A DNA stretch of 64,000 nt from Myxococcales bacterium (GTDB lineage Bacteria; Myxococcota_A; Polyangia; Palsa-1104; JAEUJZ01): contig JAEUKB010000058.1 of assembly GCA_016794365.1 (NCBI GenBank), positions 1 through 64,000 of the forward strand, given 5' to 3'. Below, piece by piece: positions 32,038-40,827 of the stretch (position 1 is the first letter of the stretch; each line of letters starts with the position of its first letter). A model generated the notes under the pieces. That model was given only the letters and a program-made list of their open reading frames with translations, had not been told where the DNA came from and did not search any database. Made by a program: the position numbers and the translations under genes.

Positions 32038-33594
32038 ATGATGCACCTTCATCGCACGCGGACCGTGCTGCTGGCTGCGCTGCTCGGACTGCTTCCGCAG
32101 CGCAGTGTGGCCGAGTCGATTCCTACGCCTCCCAAAGATGCGCTGACGCTGTACGCACCAAAGCTGACAGAATCCGACGTGTCGGCATACGCCAAGCGCG
32201 CGCTGACAGACTGGCAGGCTCCGGGCATGGCAGTGGCGGTGATTCATCACGGAAAAGTCGTCGCGCTGGGAGCCTATGGGAATCGCCGGATGGGAGGCTC
32301 TGCCCAGGTGGACATACACACCCGCTTTGCGCTGGCATCTTTGACCAAGACACTGACCGCAGCGACGATCGGAATGCTGGCAGAAGAAGGAAAGATCGCG
32401 CTGCGGCGTCCGCTCAAAGACACCCATCCTGACCTGGTATTTAGCGATCCGGTGGTCACTGCGCAGCTCACGATGCTCGACATTCTGTCTCATCGCAGCG
32501 GCATCTCGGAATCGGCGGATCTGCTCTGGACTGCAACGGGATACGATCGAAAGGAAGTCCTCCGCAGGCTCAAGGATGTTCCGCAAGAGAGTCCGTTTCG
32601 CAGTCGCTTCAGCTACAGCAACGTGCTGTACGCACTGGCAGGAGAGCTGGCCGCGAAAGCCGAATCTACGACGTGGGAGTCCCTGATTCGCCAGCGCATC
32701 TTCGTTCCGGCTGCGCTGCATGATGCAGGGTTTGGCGTGCCCAGCGCACCGGATGGCAACATCGCGACACCACATGCGCTGCGCAATCAAGTGCTGACCG
32801 CGATCACTCCACGCGCGCTGGACAACATCGCACCGGCAGCAGGGGTCTATGCATCGATCTCTGATCTGGCGAACCTGTTGCGAGCATTTACCAGCGACGG
32901 ACAGCTAGATGGTAAACAGGTATTTTCTAAGACTCTTATTGATGCGATGATGACGCCGCAGACTCCGGTGGGTCTGGCGCAGTGGCAAAAGGCGCTGTAT
33001 CCGCAGAGTCACTTTCTGCTGCACGGACTGGGTCTGATGCTGCAAGACTACCGAGGCAAGCTGGTCGCGTGGAACACGGGCGGAATCGACGGATTTTCCT
33101 GCACGCTTGCACTGATTCCTGATGAAAAGCTGGGGCTCGCGGTGCTGACGAACGTACCGTTTACTGGGCTGCCGGAAGCAGTGGTGTTTTCGCTGCTCGA
33201 TCACTATTTGGGAAGCACAGGAACAGACTGGAATCAGGCGCGACTGGCGCTGTCGAAGAACAGCCGGGCTCGTCAAGCGGCAGCGGTGCAAGCGCAGCTT
33301 GGGACGCAGACCAGTCAGAAGCTAGCACTTCCGGCCAAGCAGCTGGTTGGTACGTATGTCTCTGCGCTGCTGGGTGAAGCAGAGCTTCGTCAGGACGGAA
33401 GCGGTCTTACGCTGCGGATTGCCAAGTCTTTGACCGGACGCCTGTTTCCCTGGCAGCCCACGCGCTTGCGGATGCAGTTTGATGATGCAGAGCTGGGCGT
33501 TGCACCTTGTGATCTGGAGCTTTCTCCCGACGGAACTGTCGCTTCCTTTGTGCTGGGCGAGCATGGCAAGTTTGTTCGCGCGGCTGCGAAGTAA
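32038..33594 (+). CDS. beta-lactamase-fold serine hydrolase (class C/PBP-like)
   Basis: A 518-residue exported protein (signal LLAALLGLLPQRSVAES) of the serine beta-lactamase-like family. The active-site Ser and Lys are in ASLTKT, the second motif in YSNVLYALAG and the third in NTGGIDGF, where relatives usually have His-Thr-Gly-Gly. The last 110 residues form a separate beta-rich domain like those added to esterase-type members. It may be a peptidase or esterase of cell-wall or peptide substrates rather than a resistance enzyme. ATG at 32038 or 32041. Its 3' end is 37 bp before the GNAT gene. Confidence 0.85.
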   Translation: MMHLHRTRTVLLAALLGLLPQRSVAESIPTPPKDALTLYAPKLTESDVSAYAKRALTDWQAPGMAVAVIHHGKVVALGAYGNRRMGGSAQVDIHTRFALASLTKTLTAATIGMLAEEGKIALRRPLKDTHPDLVFSDPVVTAQLTMLDILSHRSGISESADLLWTATGYDRKEVLRRLKDVPQESPFRSRFSYSNVLYALAGELAAKAESTTWESLIRQRIFVPAALHDAGFGVPSAPDGNIATPHALRNQVLTAITPRALDNIAPAAGVYASISDLANLLRAFTSDGQLDGKQVFSKTLIDAMMTPQTPVGLAQWQKALYPQSHFLLHGLGLMLQDYRGKLVAWNTGGIDGFSCTLALIPDEKLGLAVLTNVPFTGLPEAVVFSLLDHYLGSTGTDWNQARLALSKNSRARQAAAVQAQLGTQTSQKLALPAKQLVGTYVSALLGEAELRQDGSGLTLRIAKSLTGRLFPWQPTRLRMQFDDAELGVAPCDLELSPDGTVASFVLGEHGKFVRAAAK

Positions 33595-33631
33595 CCCCAT
33601 TTCACGTTCCAGACTGTGGTAGGAGACGGTG

Positions 33632-34426
33632 ATGCAGGCGCATTCAAGCAAGCTGCTGGCACTGGCTGAAGATCTGAACACGCACATGCCGCTGCGACCG
33701 GGAGACTTTCGCATCGTCACCGATCGCTACGTCATCATCTTGGGAGCAACCGAAGGCCCGCACGGAACGGTGGTGCAGCGCTTCCGCATCCCACAAGGAG
33801 AAGTCGCGCAGACGCTGTCCGACATTCGCGCGCGGCTCCGTTCGCATGGACGCACCGAAGCGCTGTATGAAGTCGGTCCGTCCGCACTCCCGACGGATCT
33901 GACGCAGCAGCTTGCGGAGCACGGTGTCCAGCCCTTTGCGCTGGAACAGCAGACAGAGTCGCTCCTGCTCAGTGATCCCAAGCCGGGCTGGCTGCCGCCC
34001 TGGCCGGACTCTGTGGTGATTGAACGCGTCGAGGACTTCGATTCCTATCGGCGCAGTCAGCAGGTGTTCTGGCAGTGCTTTGGTCACACTCCGATCGACT
34101 TTGAGGAGTCCGTTCGCAACGACTACGCCTGTTATGAAGCCAGTCCGCTGTGGCTTCGCTTTGCGGCATCCATCGACGGAAAGATTGTCGGCGTGGGTGA
34201 TGTGGTCTTTACAGAAGAAGCAGCCGTGCTGTGCGGAGGCGCCACCGATCCAGCCCATCGCAGCCAAGGTGTGTACCGCGCGCTGCTTGCGGCTCGCTAT
34301 GAGGAGTCATGTCGCCATGGGATTCCGCGACTGCTGACCCAAGCGGGACACATGTCGCAGCCGATCCTGCGCAGGCTCGGCTTTGAACCCCTGTGTCGCG
34401 TTCAGATCCTGCACGATCGGCTGTAA
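33632..34426 (+). CDS. GNAT-family N-acetyltransferase
   Basis: A 264-residue protein whose C-terminal 130 residues carry the GNAT fold. A strand VGVGDVVFTEEAAVLCGGAT leads into the acetyl-CoA loop DPAHRSQGVYRALLAARYEE, then a final strand with LGFEPLCRVQ. The N-terminal half is a second, degenerate GNAT-like or helper domain. AGGAG lies 6 nt before the ATG at 33632. The substrate cannot be predicted. Confidence 0.82.
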   Translation: MQAHSSKLLALAEDLNTHMPLRPGDFRIVTDRYVIILGATEGPHGTVVQRFRIPQGEVAQTLSDIRARLRSHGRTEALYEVGPSALPTDLTQQLAEHGVQPFALEQQTESLLLSDPKPGWLPPWPDSVVIERVEDFDSYRRSQQVFWQCFGHTPIDFEESVRNDYACYEASPLWLRFAASIDGKIVGVGDVVFTEEAAVLCGGATDPAHRSQGVYRALLAARYEESCRHGIPRLLTQAGHMSQPILRRLGFEPLCRVQILHDRL

Positions 34427-34512
34427 GCGTCTGTGCCGGACCCGCGCTGCGTAGACATTACGTTTTCACGCAGCAGCAGCGAGCACAAGGGAAGCCTGAT
34501 AACATCGTACAG

Positions 34513-36273
34513 ATGCGATCCCTTGCGCAGTGTACGGCGCTGCTGATTCCGACGGTGCTGCTGATCTGTGTAGACTCAGTCCAAGCAAGTCCAGAGCCGC
34601 TGTTTGGTAGTCCGGTCGGCGGAGTCCGCTTGGGTCTGTCCCTGGAACCGGAACATCCGGTGCTTCCTTCCGATCTCTCACTGTCCGTTACGCTGCACAA
34701 CACCACCAACCAGATCAAGACGCTACCGGCTTCCTTGTGCGGACAGATCACCTGGCTGGCATACACGCAGATTGCGATTCGCAGCAACGGGGGAAAGCTG
34801 TATCGGGTGCCGCTTCGATCCATGATTGATACAGCGGATCTGCATCAGCACGGACCCCTTTTGCTACAGCCTCATCAGAAGCTGGAAGCCAAGCTGTCGT
34901 TTATCGACATTGGGCAGCAGTATCCGCAGCCAGATGGAGAAGTTCCGCTGTCTGCCCTGCTCACCCAGACTAGGCAGATCGAGCTGTGGGCCGAGCTGTC
35001 GATGGAACACAGTCGTACCATTTCATCTCAAGTGACTCGACGGTCGTTTGGACTCAAGCCGATTGAAAAGCCGATCTCTGCAAGCTGTGCCGCGCAGCTT
35101 GTCACCAGCCACTATCTGACCTGTCTGCTCAATCGGGCGGGCACTCCCTACTGCTGGGGAGAGACAGATCCGGGCGCTGGTCCCGAAGAGCTTTCGTATC
35201 CGCGTGCGCTGCGCTGGCTTGCGCAGAGCGCGACGAGCATCGGCTTCGGGAACGGCAGACTGTGCGCGGTCACCACCGACCGTGATGTCTTGTGCCTGAG
35301 CGAAGCCAGCGAAGGCGTCTCTTCACGTAAGCTGACGAATCCGCATCGGATCACAGGACTACCAAACGGACTGTCGCGGATTGTCTCTGGAACGGCGGAT
35401 CAGTGCGTGCTGACCGACGCTGGCGCGCTGTGGTGTTGGGGTCGGATGCCGCAGACGATTCCGCCCGGTGATGTGCTGTCAGCGTGGCGCGCGCAGCCGA
35501 TGCCCGGACTCGGTCAAGATGTCGTCGAGGTGGTGTTCGGCTGGCAGCACGCCTGCGCACGCAAGCGCAGCGGCGAGGTGCTGTGCTGGGGAGACAACAA
35601 AGTCGGACAGCTCGGAACCGGCACTCCGGATGCGTCAGAGACTCCCAAAGCGGTGATAGGAATCGGCGGCGAAGTCAAAAAGATCGTCGCGGGAAACCTG
35701 TTTTCGTGTGCCTTGCGGACCGATGGAAAGCTGTTCTGCTGGGGCAAAAATGAATACGGAGCGCTCGGTAAGTACAGCGCGCCTGCACAGCTCACCGCGA
35801 CGGAGCGTACGGATCTAGGCACGGATCTGCGCGATCTGTTTGCGGGGCACGATCAGCTCTGTGTGCTGCGCAAAGAAGGACAGCTTCAGTGTCTTGGAAC
35901 GGTGGCGGCTTCGGAATCGGTGCTGTCTACGCAGACTCCGGTGACGCTGGACGGCATTCCGCCCGATGTGGCAGAGGTCACGATCGGACCGCGTGATGCG
36001 TGTGCCAGGACGAGTCAAGGTGCGCTGTGGTGCTGGGGACAGACGCTGCGCGCGATGACCAAGCCGGACGAAAGGAAGCCTCCCGATGGTCCGCAGCGGG
36101 TTACGGGACTATCCAGCGTACAGAGCGTCCACATCGGTCCTGGCTTTTGGTGTGCCGCGACGCAGGCAGGCAGCGTCTCTTGCTGGGGCGATGGCAGCGG
36201 CGGACAGCTTGGCAAAGGTCGCATCATGATGTCCGCCAAGCCGCTTCGGCTCGACATTCCGTGTGACAAGTAA
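34513..36273 (+). CDS. secreted RCC1-repeat protein with cysteine-paired blades
   Basis: A 586-residue exported protein. The signal is MRSLAQCTALLIPTVLLICV. A beta-rich N-terminal domain of about 180 residues precedes eight RCC1-type repeats. Each repeat carries a Cys before and a Cys-Trp-Gly or close variant after a turn (CARKRSGEVLCWGDN, CALRTDGKLFCWGKN, CVLTDAGALWCWG), so each blade may hold a disulfide, which fits an exported propeller. The ATG at 34513 starts the signal peptide; the frame is open to 34393 but overlaps the GNAT gene. Probably a binding or scaffold protein. Confidence 0.85.
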   Translation: MRSLAQCTALLIPTVLLICVDSVQASPEPLFGSPVGGVRLGLSLEPEHPVLPSDLSLSVTLHNTTNQIKTLPASLCGQITWLAYTQIAIRSNGGKLYRVPLRSMIDTADLHQHGPLLLQPHQKLEAKLSFIDIGQQYPQPDGEVPLSALLTQTRQIELWAELSMEHSRTISSQVTRRSFGLKPIEKPISASCAAQLVTSHYLTCLLNRAGTPYCWGETDPGAGPEELSYPRALRWLAQSATSIGFGNGRLCAVTTDRDVLCLSEASEGVSSRKLTNPHRITGLPNGLSRIVSGTADQCVLTDAGALWCWGRMPQTIPPGDVLSAWRAQPMPGLGQDVVEVVFGWQHACARKRSGEVLCWGDNKVGQLGTGTPDASETPKAVIGIGGEVKKIVAGNLFSCALRTDGKLFCWGKNEYGALGKYSAPAQLTATERTDLGTDLRDLFAGHDQLCVLRKEGQLQCLGTVAASESVLSTQTPVTLDGIPPDVAEVTIGPRDACARTSQGALWCWGQTLRAMTKPDERKPPDGPQRVTGLSSVQSVHIGPGFWCAATQAGSVSCWGDGSGGQLGKGRIMMSAKPLRLDIPCDK

Positions 36274-36415
36274 GCAAGTGACCCCGCGCGGCACACGCAG
36301 ACTCCGCGCGTCACCGTGCGTACATGCGGCTGGACTCGACGCATGATTCTTCCCAATTTGAAGTAAGAAAAATGTAACATGAGTCACAAAGCACGCTTCT
36401 GCTAGGAGAGTGGCT

Positions 36416-37033
36416 TTGGACCGACCAACAACTACTTTTTCGCAGCTCGCTCACAGCGTGGCCGTCCGGTTCGTCACTGACACAACCGTTGACGCTGCGC
36501 TGGCTTCGATCGGAAGCAAAGCCCACTGGGTTGTTGCCGACCTTACGGTCGAAAAGCGCTGCGCACTCATCAATCACTTTGTACGCGCCCTGCGAGACAC
36601 CGGGGTTCACACAGCCACTCGACTGGAACATGCGCTGCTCACGGCGGCCCAGTGTCCTGCATCAGGTCGCCGCGTCATCTCGATCAAGGATGCGATCTCG
36701 CTCATCGCGGTACGCAACCAAGTGCATCAGCTTGCGACGGGAGTCGGTCTGTCTTGGAACGAGAGCATGCGACTGCAGTCCGCGATCTCTGACCTGGCGC
36801 GCTACATCGTCGAAAAAGGCGGCGGTCGGATCGAGATCGAAGACACCAGCAGCGCGCTGTTTTTCATGGTCTACGCCAACGCCGATCTGGGACCGTGTAC
36901 TCCGCCGGATGCGGTGACTCCGCCGTGGCTGGCCGCAACCGTCGGCATTGCCCAAGGCTTCCGCTGTGGTCGCGCCGTCACGGGCAGCCAGTTTCAGTTC
37001 TGGCACGGACGACCGCAGTCGATGGTCGCGTAA
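36416..37033 (+). CDS. degenerate RsbT/RsbW-like (HATPase-fold) protein
   Basis: A 205-residue protein. Residues about 95-160 match the N-terminal part of anti-sigma RsbT/RsbW-type kinases (RNQVHQLATGVGLSWNESM, then ISDLARYIVEKGGGRIEIED). The N-box normally reads SELARN; here the Asn is Tyr. The following DxGxGI box is replaced by ANADLGPC. ATP binding or kinase activity is therefore doubtful. TTG at 36416 has AGGAG 7 nt upstream; the GTG at 36410 is too close to it. It may be a binding protein in a partner-switch, but no sigma factor or STAS protein is adjacent. The next gene starts 20 bp later. Confidence 0.65.
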   Translation: MDRPTTTFSQLAHSVAVRFVTDTTVDAALASIGSKAHWVVADLTVEKRCALINHFVRALRDTGVHTATRLEHALLTAAQCPASGRRVISIKDAISLIAVRNQVHQLATGVGLSWNESMRLQSAISDLARYIVEKGGGRIEIEDTSSALFFMVYANADLGPCTPPDAVTPPWLAATVGIAQGFRCGRAVTGSQFQFWHGRPQSMVA

Positions 37034-37053
37034 CACCTCCGCAAGAGGAACTC

Positions 37054-37692
37054 ATGCCTATCGCTCTCGATGTCAATGTTCTGCCGAGAGGAAAGACCTC
37101 TCGAACGCGCAAGCTTCATGAAGCCTTTTTCGCAGCCTGGCACGCCAAACATCCCGACGGACAGCGGATCTCGGTAAACCTCGCGGAGGACTATCGAACG
37201 CTGCCGGTGTTTGATGAATGGGACATCACTGCCAAGTTCGAGATGCTCTACGGAGAAGGTCATCTCGATGACAAAGGGGCAGAGCGCTGGAATGCGCTGA
37301 CGCAGCTAACCGATCAGCTTCACGCCGCTGATCTCGTCGTGATCAGCACGCCGATGTGGAACTTTTCGATTCCGTGGCACCTCAAGCGCTGGATCGACTG
37401 CGTGGTGCAAGGTCGGCTGACCTTTGAGTTCGTCGGAGGCCAGTTCCAAGGACTGCTGACGGGTCGCAAGGCGGTGATCCTGAGCTCTCGCGATGGACTG
37501 TATACGCCCGGCACGTCGCTGGCTGCGCTCGACTTTCAGATGCCGTACCTGCGCACGATCTTGGGATTTTTGGGTCTGGCGCCGATTCACGAAGTGGTGG
37601 CCGAGCCGATGATGCTGGCCGGTGTCGAAGCAGGCATTGCCGCGCTGGAAGTTGCGGTCGAAAAAGCGCGCGCGCTCGGCAGCGAGCTGTAG
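37054..37692 (+). CDS. FMN-dependent NADH-azoreductase-like flavoprotein
   Basis: A 212-residue flavodoxin-fold oxidoreductase of the AzoR/NAD(P)H-quinone-reductase type. The FMN-binding segment PMWNFSIPWHLKRWIDCVVQ corresponds to PMYNFxIPxxLK in AzoR, followed by a TFEF strand and LSSRDGLYTPG. It reduces quinones or azo compounds with NAD(P)H via FMN. The ATG at 37054 has AAGAGGAA upstream. Same strand as and close to the RsbT-like gene. Confidence 0.87.
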   Translation: MPIALDVNVLPRGKTSRTRKLHEAFFAAWHAKHPDGQRISVNLAEDYRTLPVFDEWDITAKFEMLYGEGHLDDKGAERWNALTQLTDQLHAADLVVISTPMWNFSIPWHLKRWIDCVVQGRLTFEFVGGQFQGLLTGRKAVILSSRDGLYTPGTSLAALDFQMPYLRTILGFLGLAPIHEVVAEPMMLAGVEAGIAALEVAVEKARALGSEL

Positions 37693-37739
37693 CCACGCGC
37701 AGTACACACCGCTTGAGCGCCGATCGTGAACGGGCGCGC

Positions 37740-39521
37740 TTACAGTCCGTTTGACAGCATCGGCATCATCAGCACCTCTTGGTTGCCGTAAATGCCCAGC
37801 TGCTGCGCGGCCTTGATGACTTGCTGCGCGGCGTCCACGGACTCGATCCGCATCCGCACCGCTGCACCGTCTTTGTCCGAGCTGTCTGGATCTTTCTGCG
37901 TCAGCTTTTCCACAAGGCGCTTGACCGCATCCTTTTCGCGCGGGAAGGTCACAAGCTCTACGTCTTGCGATTCACCGACGGAAGCTAGCTGCTTACACAG
38001 TCCGAGCGCCGTGTGAAGTCCGCCCAGCTCATCGACCAGACCGAGCTGCTTGGCATCTTCTCCGGTCCAGATTCGACCCTTGGCCAGCTCGAGTACGCGC
38101 TGCTTATCGAGCTTGCGACCCAGCGCCACCTTGCTGGTGAAGTCGTCATAGACGCGATCGAGCCAGGCTTGAAAGCGCGCCCACTCCTCGGGGGAATAGT
38201 CGCGGTTCATCGAAAAGAAGCCTGCGTTTTTGCCCAGCTGGACCGCGTCAAACGACAGGCCGATTTTTTCCCACAGCTCTGCGGGGATCATCTTGCCACC
38301 GAGCACTCCGATCGATCCGGTGATGGTGCCCGGCTGCGCGACGATCTTATCCGCCGCCATCGCGACAAAGTAACCGCCCGAGCCTGCGACGTTGCCCATC
38401 GATACCACCACCGGCTTGCCTGCGCGACGCGCGCGACCGACTTCCTGCCAGATCACATCGGAAGCGACATAGGAACCGCCCGGGCTATCGACGCGGAACA
38501 GGATCGCTTTGACATCCTTGTCGGCAATCGCCGCGCGGAAGCCCGCAGCCACCGTGTCCGATCCGAGCGTGTAACCACCCGAGAGCGGATCGACCGAGCT
38601 TTTGCCACGCGCAACCCCGCCCACACCGTAGATGAGCGCAATCTTTGGACCTTTTTGGTGAAGCGGCTCGGCGCGATCGGCGTACTTGTGCAGATACAGA
38701 AGCTGCGCGTCTTGTCCGGCTCGCTGCTTGGCGGCGGCGTAGAACTCATCGTGATAGCCGAGCTTATCGACGAGCTTTTTCGACTGAGCCTCGGCTCCGA
38801 GCAGCGGTCCACTATCCACCGTCGCTCGCACTTCTGCGACGGACAGCTTGCGCGCTTCGCTGACCGCTTTCACAAACTGTCCGTAGATGCCGTCGCCGAT
38901 CTTGGTCATGGCTTCCCGGTGCGCGGGCGTCATGGCCTTTTCGGTGAACATGTTCATCGCGTTTTTGTATTCCTTGCGCTGATCGAGCCGAGGCTTTACG
39001 CCCACTTTGTCGAGCACTCCGCGCAGAAACGGCGATTCCAGGTGCAGTCCAACCAGGCCAATGTCACCCGAAGGCTGCATCCAGACTTCATCAAATCCCG
39101 TCGCCAGATAGTACGCACCGAGTCCGTTTGAGAACTCTCCAAACGTCTCGGCAAACGCGATGGCGAACTTGCCTTTTTGACGGAACCGGATCACTGCATC
39201 GCGAATTTCCTGCACATCGGCGATGCCAATCTTGGCGGCACCGAGCCGCGCCACGAGCCCGACGACCTTCGGATCTCGCTCTGCACGCTCCAGCGCCATC
39301 GTCAGATCGTGCAGCACCAAGCGATCACTTCCCGTCGCTTGCGACAGCGGATCGCGCGGCATGTATTGAACCACCTCGCGCTCTAGGTCCAGCTCCAAGA
39401 TGGTCTTGTTTGGCACCGGCTTTTTGCGATTCATCGTCAAAAAGACAATCCCAGCGACGATCAAATAGATCACCGCGACTGCACCAAGCCAAGTCAAAAA
39501 CCCGCGAATCATCCTGCCCAT
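37740..39521 (-). CDS. sppA: signal peptide peptidase SppA, 67-kDa type
   Basis: A 593-residue, membrane-anchored, double-domain serine protease that cleaves leftover signal peptides. One N-terminal membrane segment (about 8-28) precedes tandem ClpP-fold halves. The catalytic Lys is in DQRKEYKNAMN of the first half and the nucleophile Ser in MGNVAGSGGYFVAMAAD of the second, the arrangement of E. coli SppA. The ATG at 39521 is chosen because AAAGGAGG lies 9 nt upstream; the TTG at 39548 overlaps that site. Complete and of normal length. Confidence 0.93.
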   Translation of the reverse strand: MGRMIRGFLTWLGAVAVIYLIVAGIVFLTMNRKKPVPNKTILELDLEREVVQYMPRDPLSQATGSDRLVLHDLTMALERAERDPKVVGLVARLGAAKIGIADVQEIRDAVIRFRQKGKFAIAFAETFGEFSNGLGAYYLATGFDEVWMQPSGDIGLVGLHLESPFLRGVLDKVGVKPRLDQRKEYKNAMNMFTEKAMTPAHREAMTKIGDGIYGQFVKAVSEARKLSVAEVRATVDSGPLLGAEAQSKKLVDKLGYHDEFYAAAKQRAGQDAQLLYLHKYADRAEPLHQKGPKIALIYGVGGVARGKSSVDPLSGGYTLGSDTVAAGFRAAIADKDVKAILFRVDSPGGSYVASDVIWQEVGRARRAGKPVVVSMGNVAGSGGYFVAMAADKIVAQPGTITGSIGVLGGKMIPAELWEKIGLSFDAVQLGKNAGFFSMNRDYSPEEWARFQAWLDRVYDDFTSKVALGRKLDKQRVLELAKGRIWTGEDAKQLGLVDELGGLHTALGLCKQLASVGESQDVELVTFPREKDAVKRLVEKLTQKDPDSSDKDGAAVRMRIESVDAAQQVIKAAQQLGIYGNQEVLMMPMLSNGL

Positions 39522-39731
39522 CGAAAAAGGCCTCCTTTTGGGAAACAACTGCTCACGCTGTCAGCAAAACAACCACCGACACGCTGGTTTATTCCCACCG
39601 TCGGCCAAAAGCGATGAAAAACCACGAACGGACCTACGCGCGGACCGTCATTTCAGAGGCTAGCGATGAACCACGCTTGCCCGCAGAATCTAAGCAGGTG
39701 GGTCATCCCAGAAACAGAGGAACGCGCGTCC

Positions 39732-40691
39732 ATGCTGATCAAGAAACCTGACGATGTCTTGGGGTCGGAGATCACTTCGCGAGAGCACTTTATGAACCGA
39801 CGGCGATTTCTCGCCGGGACCACGATCGCGGGTGTGGGCGGCTTGGCCGGTGCGTATCTGCTCGGTGGCAGTCGTTCGTCGAGCGCCGAGAGCAAACAGA
39901 AGCTTGTGGCAGCGAAGCGCGCTGATTTTTCCGTCACTGAGCCGCCGAACTCGTACAAGGATGTGACGACGTACAACAACTTCTATGAGTTCGGGCTCGG
40001 CAAAGATCAGCCTGCTGAAAACGCGCACACGCTCAAGACCAGGCCGTGGACGGTGCGCATCGAGGGAGAAGTTCAAAAGCCGCGCACGATTGGCATCGAA
40101 GAGCTGCTCAAGCTGGCACCGCTGGAAGAGCGCGTCTATCGCTTCCGCTGCGTCGAGGCCTGGTCGATGGTGGTGCCGTGGATCGGCTATTCCTTTTCAG
40201 AGCTGCTCAAGCTGGTGCAGCCGACGGCGAAAGCCAAGTTCGTGCAGCTTGTGACGCTCAAAGACTCGTCGCAGATGCCGGGGCAGAAGAGCTGGGTGCT
40301 CGACTGGCCGTATCTCGAAGGGCTGCGGATCGATGAAGCGATGCATCCGCTGACGCTGCTGTGTCTGGGACTGTACGGGGAAGTGCTGCCGAACCAAAAC
40401 GGCGCGCCGGTGCGACTGATCGTTCCGTGGAAGTACGGCTTCAAGAGCATCAAGAGCGTGGTCGCGATTCGTTTTACCGAAGAGCTTCCGACGACAACGT
40501 GGGCAAAGCAAGGTCCGAGCGAGTACGGCTTTTACGCCAACGTCAATCCCGAGGTCGATCACCCGCGCTGGTCACAAGCCAGCGAGCGTCGCATCGGAGA
40601 GCTTCGTCGTCGCAAGACCCTGCCCTTCAATGGCTACGCCGATCAGGTTGCCAAGCTGTACCAAGGCATGGATCTGCGTCGCTTCTACTAA
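39732..40691 (+). CDS. msrP: protein-methionine-sulfoxide reductase catalytic subunit MsrP (YedY-like)
   Basis: A 319-residue molybdopterin enzyme that repairs oxidised methionines in periplasmic proteins. Twin-arginine-type signal [10 protein letters not shown] (about 22-31), then the sulfite-oxidase-fold domain with the molybdenum-ligating Cys140 in [13 protein letters not shown] and the conserved [19 protein letters not shown] segment. The ATG at 39732 is chosen because the YedY-type N-terminus begins there. The haem-binding electron donor subunit MsrQ (YedZ), usually adjacent, is not in this window. Confidence 0.93.
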   Translation: MLIKKPDDVLGSEITSREHFMNRRRFLAGTTIAGVGGLAGAYLLGGSRSSSAESKQKLVAAKRADFSVTEPPNSYKDVTTYNNFYEFGLGKDQPAENAHTLKTRPWTVRIEGEVQKPRTIGIEELLKLAPLEERVYRFRCVEAWSMVVPWIGYSFSELLKLVQPTAKAKFVQLVTLKDSSQMPGQKSWVLDWPYLEGLRIDEAMHPLTLLCLGLYGEVLPNQNGAPVRLIVPWKYGFKSIKSVVAIRFTEELPTTTWAKQGPSEYGFYANVNPEVDHPRWSQASERRIGELRRRKTLPFNGYADQVAKLYQGMDLRRFY

Positions 40692-40762
40692 CCACGCTGC
40701 CGAGCGGCCCGAAATGCGGCCCGAAATGTGGCCCGACGAGCTGCGCGCGCGTCACAGTGCAG

Positions 40763-40794
40763 AAAATAAAAAAGCCCGCTTGGGAAAGCGGGCT
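40763..40794 (-). terminator. Rho-independent terminator of the PEGA gene
   Basis: AGCCCGCTT and AAGCGGGCT pair perfectly around a 4-nt loop (40773-40794). On the minus strand the stem is followed by a T-rich tract (the A-rich 40763-40773 on the plus strand). It lies 34 bp beyond the stop of the minus-strand PEGA gene and may also stop reading from msrP. Confidence 0.85.
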
Positions 40795-40827
40795 GCGCGA
40801 CCGACAAGAAACCGAGGACTGGACCGA

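Noticed and set aside
32038..33594. Beta-lactam resistance gene
   Set aside because: The SxxK and YxN motifs fit the wider serine hydrolase family, but the HTGG position is NTGG and the extra C-terminal domain points to an esterase or peptidase type.
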